Shown: piece after piece, positions 23,501 to 34,542 of the stretch
Position numbering within the stretch: the stretch's first letter is position 1
Layout of the letters: every line of letters starts with the position of its first letter
Origin: Haematococcus lacustris
Taxonomy: Eukaryota; Chlorophyta; Chlorophyceae; Chlamydomonadales; Haematococcaceae
Direction of reading: 5' to 3'
Assembly: GCA_030144725.1 (NCBI GenBank)
Contig: JASKMD010000006.1
Span: forward strand, 6,327,360-6,391,359
DNA length: 64,000 nt
The notes under the pieces: model-generated
Database searches by the model: none
The model's input: the letters and a program-made list of their open reading frames with translations, nothing else
Told to the model about the DNA's origin: nothing
Position numbers and translations under genes: made by a program

Positions 23501-26500
23501 GGGCCAGGTGTGGCTGGCTTGGTCTGGAGGGCAGAGGTGGAGTGCTGATGCAGCGTCTGGTTGCAGTTCAAAGAGGGGGTTTGGCTCTGACCTGCGCATC
23601 TTTGAAGCCGCAGGTTTGCTTGAGGAAGGGTGCCAGCCGTGCTTTGATGCTGTCGTAGCGAGCCTGCGCAACGCAGCAGCGGTAGCAGCAGCGGTGGTGG
23701 CAGTAGCAGCAGTGAGCGCCACGGCCCTTGCATGTGATGTGCATGGGATTATTTTTTGTGCATGCATGTCAGTGGTGATTGCTTGAGCTCCTTCGAAACA
23801 ATGTGGCTGGTGCAACGGTGCTGCATGCCTCCATCACCACCTCTAGCTTTCCCTTGGGGGGAACAATAGGATCCCTTATGTCGATGCAGTTGCCCAGCAC
23901 CCCTGGCTGTTGTATGTGGATGCAGTCGTCAACTACCCCTCGTTGCCATGTGCACCTTCACCTTCACCGCCCTGAAAGGCCACGGTGCTGTTTCCATCCG
24001 CTGCAGCCTGTCCAAGATGGCTTCCCCGGTGTATACTGTCAGTGACTACCCCTCGCTGCTAGGTGCTGCCCCACATCCCAACCCCCTCAACACCCTATGG
24101 CTGTCTTGTTTGCCATTGTACTGCAGGGTCTGGGTCTGGGTCGGGGTCAGGGTCAGGGCCACCTCCACCCTCCTCAGCACCTTCAACCCCCTACTGAAGG
24201 CCACAGCGCTGCTGTTGTCCGCTGCAGCTGAGGAAGCTGACTGCCCCCTGCTGCCTTCACCACCCCTGCTCACCTAGCAATGTCGCCCTGCATGCCTCCG
24301 TCACCACCTCCTGCCCTCCATTCCCTGTCCCATACGTCGGTCTACTGGGACACTGAATGAGAGGTTGTGCAAGTGACAACAGCTTGAGCTCCCGTGCGGT
24401 GCTGGATGCCTCTGTCATCTCTGCCATCTCCACTTCCCTCACAAGTTCCTCTGTCCCTGAAATGTCCCTGATATGCCCCTGATCTCAGTTCCTGATCTCA
24501 GTTCCTGATCTCAGTTCCTGATATGTCTGTCTCAGCAAGCAGGGGCGGACAAGAGAGGGCGCAATGGGTGGCAATGGGGGAGGGCAGCTACAGCAGCAGC
24601 GGGGTGAGCTACAGCAGCAGGGACCCATGCGACGGCTGTGTCCCCTGCAATGGCTGGAGTGACTCTTGAGGCGGCTGTGCTGTCCATGACGCCTAGTTCA
24701 CCACCTGGCAGTCTAGCCACCAACACCCTATGGCTGTCTTGTTTGCCATTGTACTGCCATGCATGCTTGCATACTGTACTGCCATGCATGCTTGCCCTAC
24801 TGTCTCTAGCTAGCATTATGGCAGTTTGGCTTATTTTGTTTTTGCTTAGTTTGGCTTGGCAGTGCGGTCCAACAACAACGACAGCTTGCTGACCTGGTCA
24901 TACCCGGCAACATCCAGCTTGGTGACTACCACAGCCAGCTGCTCCACGCCCAGGCTGCGGGCCAGCTGGGCGTGCTCTTTGGTCTGGCCACAGCCCGCCC
25001 CTGCTGCCCCACTGCCCTGGGCAGGCACACCATCAGCCTGGTTGCCACATGCTGGGGCAGGGGCAAAGGCAGGGGCAGGAGGAGGGGCAGGAGCAGGGGC
25101 AGGAGCAGGGGCAGGGGCAAGGGCAGGGGGGGGGGCAGGGGCAGGGGCAGGGGCAAGGGCAGGGGCAGGGGCAGGGGCAAGGGCAGGGGCAGGGGCAGGG
25201 GCAGGGGCAGGGGCAGGGGCAGGGGCAGGGGCAGGGGCAGGGGCAGGGGCAGGGGCAGGGGCAGGGGCAGGGGCAGGGGCAGGGGCAGGGGCAGGGGCAG
25301 GGGCAGGGGCAGGGGCAGGGGCAGGGGCAGGGGCAGGGGCAGGGGCAGGGGCAGGGGCAGGGGCAGGGGCAGGGGCAGGGGCAGGGGCAGGGGCAGGGGC
25401 AGGGGCAGGGGCAGGGGCAGGGGCAGGGGCAGGGGCAGGGGCAGGGGCAGGGGCAGGGGCAGGGGCAGGGGCAGGGGCAGGGGCAGGGGCAGGGGCAGGG
25501 GCAGGGGCAGGGGCAGGGGCAGGGGCAGGGGCAGGGGCAGGGGCAGGGGCAGGGGCAGGGGCAGGGGCAGGGGCAGGGGCAGGGGCAGGGGCAGGGGCAG
25601 GGGCAGGGGCAGGGGCAGGGGCAGGGGCAGGGGCAGGGGCAGGGGCAGGGGCAGGGGCAGGGGCAGGGGCAGGGGCAGGGGCAGGGGCAGGGGCAGGGGC
25701 AGGGGCAAGGGCAGGGGCAGGGGCAGGGGCAGGGGCAGGGGCAGAGGCAGGGGCAGGGGCAGGAGCAGGGGTCACCTCAAAGCCGGCCTCAAAGCCTCCG
25801 GGTGCGCCATCCACCACCAGCAGCGCTGCATCAGCCTGGGCAGCCCCTCCAATCATGTTTGACACAAAGTCTCGATGACCTGGGGCATCTAAAAGAGTGA
25901 CCTGTGCACCCAAAAAGGAGTGAAAGCAATGAAGCATCATTGCCAGCTGATGGTCGGTCGGAAGGCTGGTTGGTCGGTCAGTTCGTCGATTGGTCGGTCG
26001 GTCGGTCGGTCGGGAGGGAGGGAGGGAGAGAGGGTGGGCTTACATTGAATCGAGGTGTTGCAAAGCGAGCCGTGGCCACGTCCACAGTCACCCCCCTGGA
26101 CCGTTCCTCAGGCCGTTCATCAAGCAGCCAGGCCCAGGAGAAGGACTCCTGCAGCGCCACAGCTAGCTTCAAAGTCAGGGTCAGGGTCAGGGTCAGGGTC
26201 AAGGTCAGGGTCAGGGTCAAGGTCAGGGTCAGGGTCAGGGTCAGGGTCAAGGTCAGGGTCAGGGTCAGGGTCAGGGTCAGGGTCAGGGTCAGGGTCAGGG
26301 TCAGGGTCAGGGTCAGGGTCAGGGTCAGGGTCAGGGTCAGGGTCAAGGTCAGGGTCAGGGTCAGGGTCAGGGTCAGGGTCAGGGTCAGGGTCAGGGTCAG
26401 GGTCAGGGTCAGGGTCAGGGTCAGGGTCAGGGTCAGGGTCAGGGTCAGGGCCAGGGTCAGGGTCAGGGTCAGGGTCAGGGTCAGGGTCAGGGTCAGGGTC

Positions 26501-28051
26501 AGGGTCAGGGTCAGGGTCAGGGTCAGGGTCAGGGTCAGGGTCAGGGTCAGGGTCAGGGTCAGGGTCAGGGTCAGGGTCAGGGTCAGGGTCAGGGTCAGGG
26601 TCAGGGTCAGGGTCAGGGTCAGGGTCAGGGCCAGGGTCAGGGTCAGGGTCAGGGTCAGGGTCAGGGTCAGGGTCAGGGTCAGGGTCAGGGTCAGGGTCAG
26701 GGTCAGGGTCAGGGTCAGGGTCAGGGTCAGGGTCAGGGTCAGGGTCAGGGTCAGGGTCAGGGTCAGGGTCAGGGTCAGGGTCAGGGTCAGGGTCAGGGTC
26801 AGGGTCAGGGTCAGGGTCAGGGTCAGGGTCAGGGTCAGGGTCAGGGTCAGGGTCAGGGTCAGGGTCAGGGTCAGGGTCAGGGTCAGGGTCAGGGTCAGGG
26901 TCAGGGTCAGGGTCAAGGTCAGGGTCAGGGTCAGGGTCAGGGTCAGGGCCAGGGCCAGGGTCAGGGTCAGGGTCAGGGTCAGGGTCAGGGTCGGGGTCAG
27001 AGTCAGGGTCAGGGTTAGAGTCAGGGTCACACCTTGCCCACAGCTGCTGCCTCCCTTTGGTTCTTGTGCACCTCCTTGGCTGTGACGCAGCCCAGGTCGT
27101 GCAGCAGCCGGCCCATCAGGGTGCTCTTGCCAGCATCCACATGGCCCAGGACCACCAGGTGCAAGCCAAGCTTTGGCGTAGGGCTGCTGCCTGATGCCGC
27201 CTCCAGTGATGCTGTGCTGGTGCCAGGGGCAGGGTGCAGGCAAGCAGCCGCCTCCAGGCTAGCCAGGGCTTCACACTCCCTGCAGTGACAAGACAGAGGG
27301 GGTGGCAGGGGGAGGCAGCAGCAGCGGGTGGGGAGGGTCAGGGGCCAGGGGCAGCAGTAGTAGCAGCAACAGGAGGCGGGCAGGAGCAGTGAGCAGCAGC
27401 AGGTGTCACAATGCTACGCAATACTTAGTTGACAACGAGCATTGTCAGCAGGACAGTGAGCAGGAGAGAGGCAGTCAGGTCAGAGGGTGCTGCTTGAGGC
27501 AAGAGTGAGCTTGCAACCAGGCCTGTTGGACAGGGCAGGCTGGCTGCTCCTGCTGGACCGTGACCCAGCTGCTTGCCTGCTTTGCCTTGCTTGTCCCTCA
27601 CAATGACACTCCCAGGTGTTGTGCCCAGGCACCTGCAAGCTACCTGAGTTGACTGCCTGAGCTGCCTGAGCTGCCTGAGTTGAGCTGCCTGAGCTGCCTG
27701 AACTACCTAAGTTACCTGAGCCTCAGGCGCTGAAGCTGCAGCCCTCCTGAGATGCCCTCACCTTGCCAAATCAGGCTCCAGCACATACTCCGCCACCCTA
27801 CGCCTGCTCTGCACTGAGACGGCTGTGGCAGCCCCTGCCGCCCTGCCTGGGCCCGCATCGCCACCATCTCCTAGTGAGGGCCCCTGGCTGACCTCACAGC
27901 CCGCCCCACTGCCATTGCTGTGACCTCCCAGACCTAGGCCAGAAGTGGCAGCAGCTGGTGGGTCAGCACTGGTCGAGCCCCTGCCCTGGCCCTGGGTGCT
28001 GCTGCTGGCGGGGGGCCCCCTGGCAGTCCCCTGGACCCCGGCTGACTCCTG

Positions 28052-28086
<35 letters not shown>

Positions 28087-28547
28087 GCTTTTCGTTGGCA
28101 GCGAGCATGGCTTTGCTGACAGGCAGGTGCACCAGGCCTGCAGGGCGGTAGAGGGCGAGGCAGCCAATTGTGGTGGGGAAGGGCATAGCAGGGCTGTGTC
28201 ACCAAGCAGGCCGGAAAGCAGCGCAAGGCTAGAACACGCAAGGCTAGAACACGCAAGGCTAGAAAACGCAAGGCTGGAAACCAGCTCAATAGGGAAGGCA
28301 GCCAGGTGCGGTGGGTGGGGCATAGCAGGCCCGAGGTGCTAGGCAGGCCAGAAAGAAGCCCAGGCTGGAGGTGCTTGTGCAGCTCATGCAGCTGCAAGGA
28401 GGTCAGGAGGCACCCAGATAGAAGCCGCCATGAAGCCGCAGGGCAGCACACAGCTGGCATCATGCAGCTGAGCGGCCAACAACGGTCACTCCCATGGGCT
28501 GCTCACCTTTCTTGATGCCACCGCCTGCCTGGGTCGACGCGGGAGTA

Positions 28548-28578
<31 letters not shown>

Positions 28579-29622
28579 CTGGACCTGGCTGCCCTCCTGC
28601 CGTGCTGCCAGCTGTCGATGTGGATCCTGCTGGGCTGCCATTGTCTGGGGCAGCTCTGCCAGCGGTGTGGGTAAGGGAGCCAGACCCACCCACCCCTCGT
28701 TGAGCAGCCAGCACATGATCATCAGGGGAGGGTGTGGTGAAGGCAAAGGCTGGCAGCAGGGAGGGGGCCAGGGTCTGAGGGCCAGCCTGCCAGGGCTGCA
28801 CTATGACAGTGGCGGGTCTGGCAGGCAGAGAAGATGGGAGGGGTGGCGGCGGGGCTATTGGGTGCGTGACTCTGTGCTGTGCTGCGGCTGCTTTCTCCGG
28901 CTTGGCTGCGGGCAGCAGGGGCAGGAAGGAGTCACATATGCAGGGGCTGCTAAAGGCAGGTGGGGTGGCTGCAGGGGCATAGCCGGGCATTCTTGTAGAA
29001 GTGGGAGAGTGACCCAGTGTGGACGAGGGTGGGCTGTGTGTGGGGTGTGATTGGGTGTGGGTGCCTAAGCAGACCTGTATGGGCAGAGAGGGTGGCAGGC
29101 AGGGACATGCATAGGAAGATCCCGAACAAGAGACAGGGCATGAGCTAGTGAGGTATGCTATGGCAGTACGTAGTCAGGCGGTGATAGTGGCCGTGCTGAG
29201 CAAAAACAGGGTGCAAGTGGCGGTGATGAGCACAAATAGGGTGCAAGTGGCGGTGCTGGGCAGAAGAAGGGTGCAAGTAGTGTGGTCAAGCAGGTGGCAG
29301 ACGTCACACACTGAGCCATCGCACCGCCAGGCTGCTGCCTGCCAGATGGCAAGGCTGGCGGGGGGTCACATAGAAAGCGGGCAAGGGCTGAGGCACCTGA
29401 GGCAGCTGCAGCTCCCCTTGCTGCTGCTCCACCCTTGACAGGTCCCTGAAGTGCGCAGGGCAGTGGCTGCAGTGGGTCTTGAAAACTAAGACTGGCAGAG
29501 AGGGCTACGGCTCAAACCTTGGGTTGAGGTTGGACCGGCGCGTCCCAATCCTCTTCATCGCCTTCCTCGTCGTCCCAGTCGTACATGTCGTCGTCGTCAT
29601 ACACCTGGCCCCTTCGCACCAT
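20593..29622 (-). CDS. HBS1: HBS1-like translational GTPase (ribosome rescue), multi-exon
   Basis: Cytosolic eRF3/EF1A-family GTPase that works with Pelota/Dom34 to free stalled ribosomes (family knowledge). The start at 29622 begins [20 protein letters not shown], the acidic HBS1 N-terminal motif. Exons (minus): 29622-29518, an unresolved part, about 28905-28507 (with [10 protein letters not shown], as in plant HBS1), 28137-27762, 27279-27033 (G1 GHVDAGKST), 26148-26044 (switch [10 protein letters not shown]), 25901-25776 (G3 DAPGHRDF), 25016-24894 ([16 protein letters not shown]4 TKLD), 23663-23592, 22484-22346 ([12 protein letters not shown]), 21938-21775 and 21502-21380 (second beta domain), 21071-20914, 20749-20593 (ends [20 protein letters not shown]). 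Phases agree from 28507 onward. At least one exon between 29518 and 28905 is missing. [10 protein letters not shown] and the N-terminus favour HBS1 over eRF3. G4 has Thr instead of the usual Asn. Four introns hold G-rich arrays. Confidence 0.9.
21130..21222. repeat. (GGGGGA)n array in HBS1 intron
   Basis: About 15 perfect units of GGGGGA on the plus strand, in the HBS1 intron 21379-21072. On the transcribed (minus-sense) strand it is a pyrimidine tract (CCCCCT). Confidence 0.95.
23036..23212. repeat. (GAGGCA)n array in HBS1 intron
   Basis: About 29 perfect units of GAGGCA on the plus strand in the HBS1 intron 23591-22485. It creates spurious open frames in several phases (EAEAEA, RQRQRQ, LCLCLC), which are not genes. 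Confidence 0.95.
24087..24757. repeat. Short direct repeats in HBS1 intron
   Basis: A block of about 36 bases starting AACACCCTATGGCTGTCTTG occurs at 24089-24124 and again at 24722-24757 without change. Between them, 24478-24530 carries three to four tandem copies of a 15-base unit (CAGTTCCTGATCT). Both lie in the intron 24893-23664. Confidence 0.8.
25049..25770. repeat. (GGGGCA)n array in HBS1 intron
   Basis: About 115 units of GGGGCA on the plus strand. The core 25195-25705 is essentially perfect, and variants (GGAGCA, GGGCAA) cluster at both ends. It fills most of the intron 25775-25017. Long ORFs of Ala-Pro, Gly-Ala, Gly-Arg or Gly-Gln repeats here are artefacts of the array. Confidence 0.97.
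26173..27027. repeat. (GGTCAG)n array in HBS1 intron
   Basis: About 140 units of GGTCAG on the plus strand fill the intron 27032-26149. Sparse variants (GGTCAA, GGCCAG) lie mostly near the ends. The open frames it creates (VRVRVR, SGSGSG, TLTLTL) are artefacts. The unit is not a known telomere repeat. Confidence 0.97.
28222..28280. repeat. Tandem 15-base repeat in HBS1 intron
   Basis: Four copies of a 15-base unit built on CGCAAGGCTAGAACA, the last ones diverged, lie in the intron 28506-28138. Confidence 0.8.
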
Positions 29623-30123
29623 CGTAAGAGTGCTGGTTTCCTAAACTTCGGCCGTCGCACATAAAGCATGATTGAGCGCTTCAGGGGCAAGCATCCTGTT
29701 GTCTCCAGGTGTCGCTGTGCCTGAAAAAAGATTAGAGATGCCTCCTCCCCCAACTCGCAACCACATGGTTATGTGCAGCTCATGATCGTCTTCAGGTTAG
29801 ACTGCTGGCCCGCAGTATAAGAGATGCATCATTCTTTGCTTGACAGCCCCTGCATGATGCACCACATGGTTATGTGGTCACATGAAACGCCTCATCCCAC
29901 ACCGTGCATGACTCCAGGACCAGATGTGCAGACAGCTTTATCATGATGATGGGAGTGCACCAGGGGGCGCACCTCCTTGTTTCGCCAGCAAGCATGGTGT
30001 TATCATTTTGAACACCGCGATATCGTCACCGCGACGAGCCGACCCACGCGCAAGTACAAATGCATACTGTTGCCTACTTCTTGCTTGCGACACGTGGCGT
30101 AAGCTGTAGTTAGCTCGGGAGCG
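29623..30123. promoter_or_regulatory. Divergent promoter region of HBS1 and RFC5
   Basis: 501 bases separate the start codons of HBS1 (minus, 29622) and RFC5 (plus, 30124). No ORF of note lies between, and both 5' UTRs and promoters must fit here. I see no convincing TATA box. Confidence 0.6.
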
Positions 30124-33100
30124 ATGGCAATTTCAAAGCAAGACCTTGCCGGTCTTGCCCGTGTGGAGGATGTAGCCCCTAGTGGAAGCCGCGCAAAGGT
30201 GGCTGTAGATAAAAACGCGCCGTGGGTCGAGAAGTACCGTCCCAAGTCATTAGACGATGTGGCCGCGCACAAAGGCATTATTGACACCAGTGAGTGCAAG
30301 AAACCACCGCAACTCAATGCCGTCAGGGGTGCGCTCCCACAGTCCCTTGGTTGAGGCCTGGCTCCCCCAGCCCCCTCTCCCAACCCCGCCCCTTGCAGTC
30401 AAGCGGCTTACAAGCGAGAACCGGCTGCCTCACCTGCTGTTCTACGGCCCCCCTGGCACTGGCAAGACCTCCACCATCCTTGCAGTAGCTCGTCAAATTT
30501 ATGGCTCATCATTGCAGGTGCTAGTGTGCCCCACTGTGCCACCCTCCCACCCATGTTTCACATAACCATATCTGAACTGACTGTAAAAGGGCAGGCGCTA
30601 AGCAAGGCAATGATGCGTCGTTAAACTCAGGGGAGGTCAGGGTGTCAGGGTAGGTTAAGCGGTGGTGGTGCAGGCTGCTGCACCCCAGTACTGCTATGGG
30701 GCTGGGTATGAGATCCTGCGGCTGAGCTCTGCCCAGGTCTGCTGGGTGTGTGCAGAACATGACGTTGGAGCTGAACGCGTCAGACGACCGCGGCATAGCG
30801 GTAGTGAGGCAGGAGATCCAGGACTTTGCATCCACCAAGACCATCTTTGCGTGAGTGCCACTGCGCTGCTGCTGGCTTAGCTGACAGCTCTTACACTGCT
30901 GGCGTCACAAGCGCACCACCTAGTATGTCAGTAGTGCCGTCGACAGTGAAGGCACCACCTAGTGGATTGTATACCACATGACCAGCAGTTTAAGTCAACA
31001 GTGGTGCGACCTCTGTCACACAAATGCCAGCGTGGCTCACAGCAGTGTAGCTGAGGCTCAGCTGAGGTCACACACACGCATGGCTGCAATGCAAGGAGGG
31101 CCCATGCTAATGGTGTAGTTTCTCAGGCTGCTGCCTGCCGTCACCTGGTTACTAGACGACTGGGCGATGCACAACGGCAGCTGGGACCATCAGCTTCATG
31201 GTCCCCTGATTTGCCATCAGTCTTCGTCAGTGACCGCGATCCACATGCAGGAGCAAGTTCAAGCTCATCATTTTGGACGAATGTGATGCGATGACAAAGG
31301 ACGCGCAGAATGCTTTACGCAGAGGTGCGCGCATCTAGCTTACGGCACTCTCACACTCCTCACAATCGAGGCCAAAGCTGCGACACCAAGCTTGCTTGAC
31401 GATGCCGCTGCGGCTGATGATGGCGCCGCTGCTACCGCCAGCACCTCGCGGGTGACGCTTGAGGCACGTGATGTGGTTCAGTTGCCTGCGTTGTGCTGCC
31501 GCCCTCAGTCATCGAGAAGTACACTCGCAATGCGCGCTTCTGCCTCATCTGCAACTACGTGTCCAAGATCGTGCCCGCCGTGCAGTCCCGCTGCACGAAG
31601 TTCCGGTTTGCGCCACTGGACCCGGCCTTCGTGCATGAGCGTCTGCGATACGTGGTCCAGGCGGAGGGGTGGGTAAAGCAGCAGCAGCGTAGCGGCAGCA
31701 GCGATGTATATGGTTGACGCGCCTGCCAGCAATGCGGTGCTGTGGATGCTGCAGCGTGAAGATGGGCCCAGGCGGGTTGGACGCACTGGTAGCGCTAGGC
31801 GGTGGTGACATGCGCCGCTCCCTCAACATACTGCAGGTGTGGGTGCAGTGAAGGAGGTCAATGACTGTGCCACTGCAACCATCTCCCTCCTGTGCCCAGT
31901 GCCTGCCCCCCTTGCAACTCTACTAACCATACCTGCAAGATATTTCTACCCCTTCCGCGACCTCATCTGATGCTCTATCCACCCACCCTACCTGCCTGCC
32001 TGCCCATCACCCGCCAGCCTGCCAGCCCACCCACCCTCCCACCTGCCTGCCTTCCCCACCCTGTGGCCCATGCAGTCCTGCCACATGGCGTTTCCTGAGG
32101 TGGACTCTGCTGCAGTGTACCTGTGCACCGGGAACCCTGAGCCTGCAGACATCAAGCAGGCACTGCACTGGCTCCTGAATGAGGAGCTGGCGGTGGCGTA
32201 TGCAAGTGGGTTTGCCTACCCCCTCTCTTACCCCTCCTGCCTGCTTCAGATGCCTATTGCGGTGCCTACTAGCACCAGGGTGACCCTACTCTGGTCACAC
32301 TCAGGCCACACTCAGGTTACACCCTGGGTCACTCCTGGAGCACACTTGCACCTGCCGCATCCCAGGGCACCCCAGTAGGTTTCCATGGACTTCCCATGTT
32401 ACACATCACACCATGTGTAGTCCTGACTCAAGACTATTCTTATCCTTACTACCCATCACAACCGTGGGCCATGGAGGGCAGTGGCGCACACCTCTACCAT
32501 GCCCATCACTGCCATCACCGCCATCATCGTTTGGCTGTCTGGTGACCCCTTGCTCACAGAGCTGATCGAGCTGCAGTTGAACAAGGGCATTGCATTGGCG
32601 GACATTGTGCGGGAACTGCATCCGTAAGTTGGCATCACTGCCCTCATCACCCACCCTCCCACTCCACACTCCCAGCCCCACCCTCCTTTCCCTGCCCTGC
32701 TGGCCTGGCCTTCTTTACTCCACACTCCTGCCTGCCACCCAAGCTGCTTGGGCTGGATTACCACAGCTGTGGGGGGTTGGTGCTTGGGCTGGACTGGTGC
32801 TTGGGCTGGACTGGTGCCTTGGGCTGGCCTGTCACAGCTTTAGGGCAACCAGGCTGAGCTGGTGTATTACTAGGCATCAGAGCTCTGTTCAAAGTAGGTC
32901 CTGGCCGCACTCCCTCCCTTCCATACTAGGCATTAGAGCATTGCTGAGGAGCGCAGTGAAGGAGGAGTGGGGCACCCACATCCCCGTTTGTTGCCAGAGG
33001 GGGTTCACAGGAGTTGGTTTCCTGGGGGTTGGGGTTGCCTGACTGCAGGTGTAGGGTTTGGACCACACCTTAACTCAGGCCCGCATCCCTCCTTGCAGCA

Positions 33101-33855
33101 AAGTGCCGCCACTCCAGCCACTGGCCTGTGTGCTGCTGGCCATGGGCTTCCAGGTGGATGTTCCAGCTGGAGCTTCCACCGCGTGTGCGCATCAGCCTGG
33201 TGGAGGGGCTGGCAGACCTGGAGCACCGCCTGTCAGTAGGCACGAGGTAGGTAGGCCCTTGCCCCTGGCCCCTACCTTCCCTGCCCCTGACCGGCCCCTG
33301 GCTACACCCCTGGCTGGCCCCTGGCTACACCCCTGGCCCTGCCTCCACCTCAGCTTCAAACCTCCAAACCCTCAAACTGAAAAACTGACGTTCGGCTTCA
33401 AACCAACAGCTCCAAACCTCCACCTCAGGCCCCCCTCAACCCTCACTGCTACATAGCCACAACCCTGGCCCTCACTCTTCGCAAGGCCCAGGGGTCCGCC
33501 CTGGCCTCTGTTCAAAGTAGGTCCTGGCCATACTCCCTTCCATCCTCACTAGCCACCTGCCACCCCTTTGCTTCCCTGACTTGCCGCCCCGCACCTTCCC
33601 TTACCGCCTGTCTGCCTATCCGCCCGCCCACTCGACCGCATACCTGCCTACCTGTCCGCCTGCACCCCTGCCTGGCATCGCCTGGGTCACACATGTGCCT
33701 CACACGTCGCCTGGCAGCGTCACCCATGTCAACCCAACACCATGTGTGTCCCTGCCCCTCGTGTGCTGCTTTGCAGTGAGCGGCTGCAACTGGGTTCCCT
33801 GTGCGCCCTGTTCTGCATTGCCAAAGACAGCATTGCAGCCTCCGCAGTGCAATGA
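30124..33855 (+). CDS. RFC5: Replication factor C subunit 5 (clamp-loader small subunit), complete, 10 exons
   Basis: AAA+ subunit of the nuclear RFC complex that loads PCNA at primer ends (family knowledge). Exons: 30124-30289, 30399-30517, 30756-30850, 31251-31324, 31509-31668, 31755-31836, 32076-32205, 32560-32623, 33154-33246, 33777-33855. Together they make 1,062 bases and 353 residues with phase intact throughout; human RFC5 is about 340. Motifs: [13 protein letters not shown] near residue 40, Walker [10 protein letters not shown] at 72-80, LNASDDRG, Walker B ILDECDAM at about 134-141, sensor 1 CNYVSKI, the SRC arginine-finger motif at 178-180, and [12 protein letters not shown] as sensor 2. 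The C-terminal collar part ends SAVQ-stop. An ATP-competent Walker A and an SRC motif, with the RFC5-like order [11 protein letters not shown], favour RFC5 over the RFC2/4 paralogues. The start is the first Met of the open exon. Confidence 0.95.
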
Positions 33856-33888
33856 GCACAGTGAGGTGGCAGATCAGCAGTTAGCCAG

Positions 33889-33893
33889 TGTAA
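33889..33893 (+). terminator. TGTAA polyadenylation signal of RFC5
   Basis: TGTAA lies 34 bases after the RFC5 stop and just before a hexamer array. The 3' UTR would be unusually short if this is the site used. Confidence 0.4.
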
Positions 33894-33907
33894 GCGCCAG
33901 TGCCAGT

Positions 33908-33911
33908 CAGG

Positions 33912-33990
<79 letters not shown>

Positions 33991-34001
33991 GTGAGGGTGA
34001 G
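33908..34001. repeat. (GGTGAG)n array downstream of RFC5
   Basis: About 14-15 units of GGTGAG, with one slipped unit (GGGGTGAG) near 33988. It lies directly behind the RFC5 stop. The matching GEGEGE and VRVRVR frames are artefacts. Confidence 0.95.
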
Positions 34002-34542
34002 GGTACGTGGCAGCCAGTGTCATTCAAGCACTGGCCAGCAGTGTGCCACCCCCTCTCCCCCTGCCCTACCCACTTCAGCCTCCACCACCCTGCCAGCGCG
34101 CCCACTCAGCGGGGCCATGCTGATCCCAAGCGTTGACACTGGTGCTACTGTCTACACCTTCACGCCGCTACGTCACTTGGAACAACGTGTGTCAAACCCA
34201 CCATGCCACCCTAAAGCTATGGCACAGAGGCACCCCGGCTACAGGGAGTGGTGCATAGCTGCCTTCATTGAGGTTGTATACAGCCCAATGAGCTGAGCTC
34301 ATGGACAGATGCGTAGGGGACCCACCACATACTTAGCGTGAGTCATGACTAGGGACCGGCTGGTGTGTGCACATGGACGGACATGCACATGTTGTACAGT
34401 CGGGTGCTACACAGCATGTCACATGTCAGGTCTTGGAACAAATCTGGGACAAATCTGGAACAACATTTGGGTGTGACTGCACAGAGCACTGCCGACGTCG
34501 CTACATCAGCTGCTAGGCGACGTCGCAGTATTGTGAGCGCCG
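34002..34542. other. Intergenic, no gene seen
   Basis: Between the RFC5 3' end and the first exon of the phosphatase gene. Only short incidental ORFs are present. The promoter of the downstream gene is presumably here. Confidence 0.5.

Noticed and set aside
22968..23786. 272-codon plus-strand ORF with RQRQRQ core
   Set aside because: It spans the (GAGGCA)n array and is antisense to the well-supported HBS1 exon 23663-23592.
24846..25940. Long ORFs of Ala-Pro, Gly-Arg, Gly-Ala, Gly-Gln or Pro-Leu dipeptides
   Set aside because: They are open in all phases because a hexamer array contains no stop codon. They cover an HBS1 intron whose flanking exons splice in phase.
26173..27027. Interstitial telomere
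   Set aside because: The unit GGTCAG differs from TTAGGG, TTTAGGG and the Chlamydomonas TTTTAGGG. Single GGGTTAG words near the end are array variants.
25904..27243. Long VRVRVR, SGSGSG and TLTLTL ORFs
   Set aside because: Same cause: the (GGTCAG)n array in another HBS1 intron.
29280..29335. RanBP2-type zinc finger in the HBS1 N-terminus ([12 protein letters not shown])
   Set aside because: Plant HBS1 can carry such fingers, but the Cys spacing here is wrong and no exon frame links it, so it was not annotated.
30000..30383. Minus-strand ORF of 126 codons over the RFC5 start
   Set aside because: Shadow of RFC5 exon 1; its sense-strand product is unambiguous.
33127..33153. Start of RFC5 exon 9 at the upstream acceptor near 33098
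   Set aside because: That choice puts the conserved [20 protein letters not shown] out of frame. The acceptor at 33152-33153 restores it and gives a full-length 353-residue protein.
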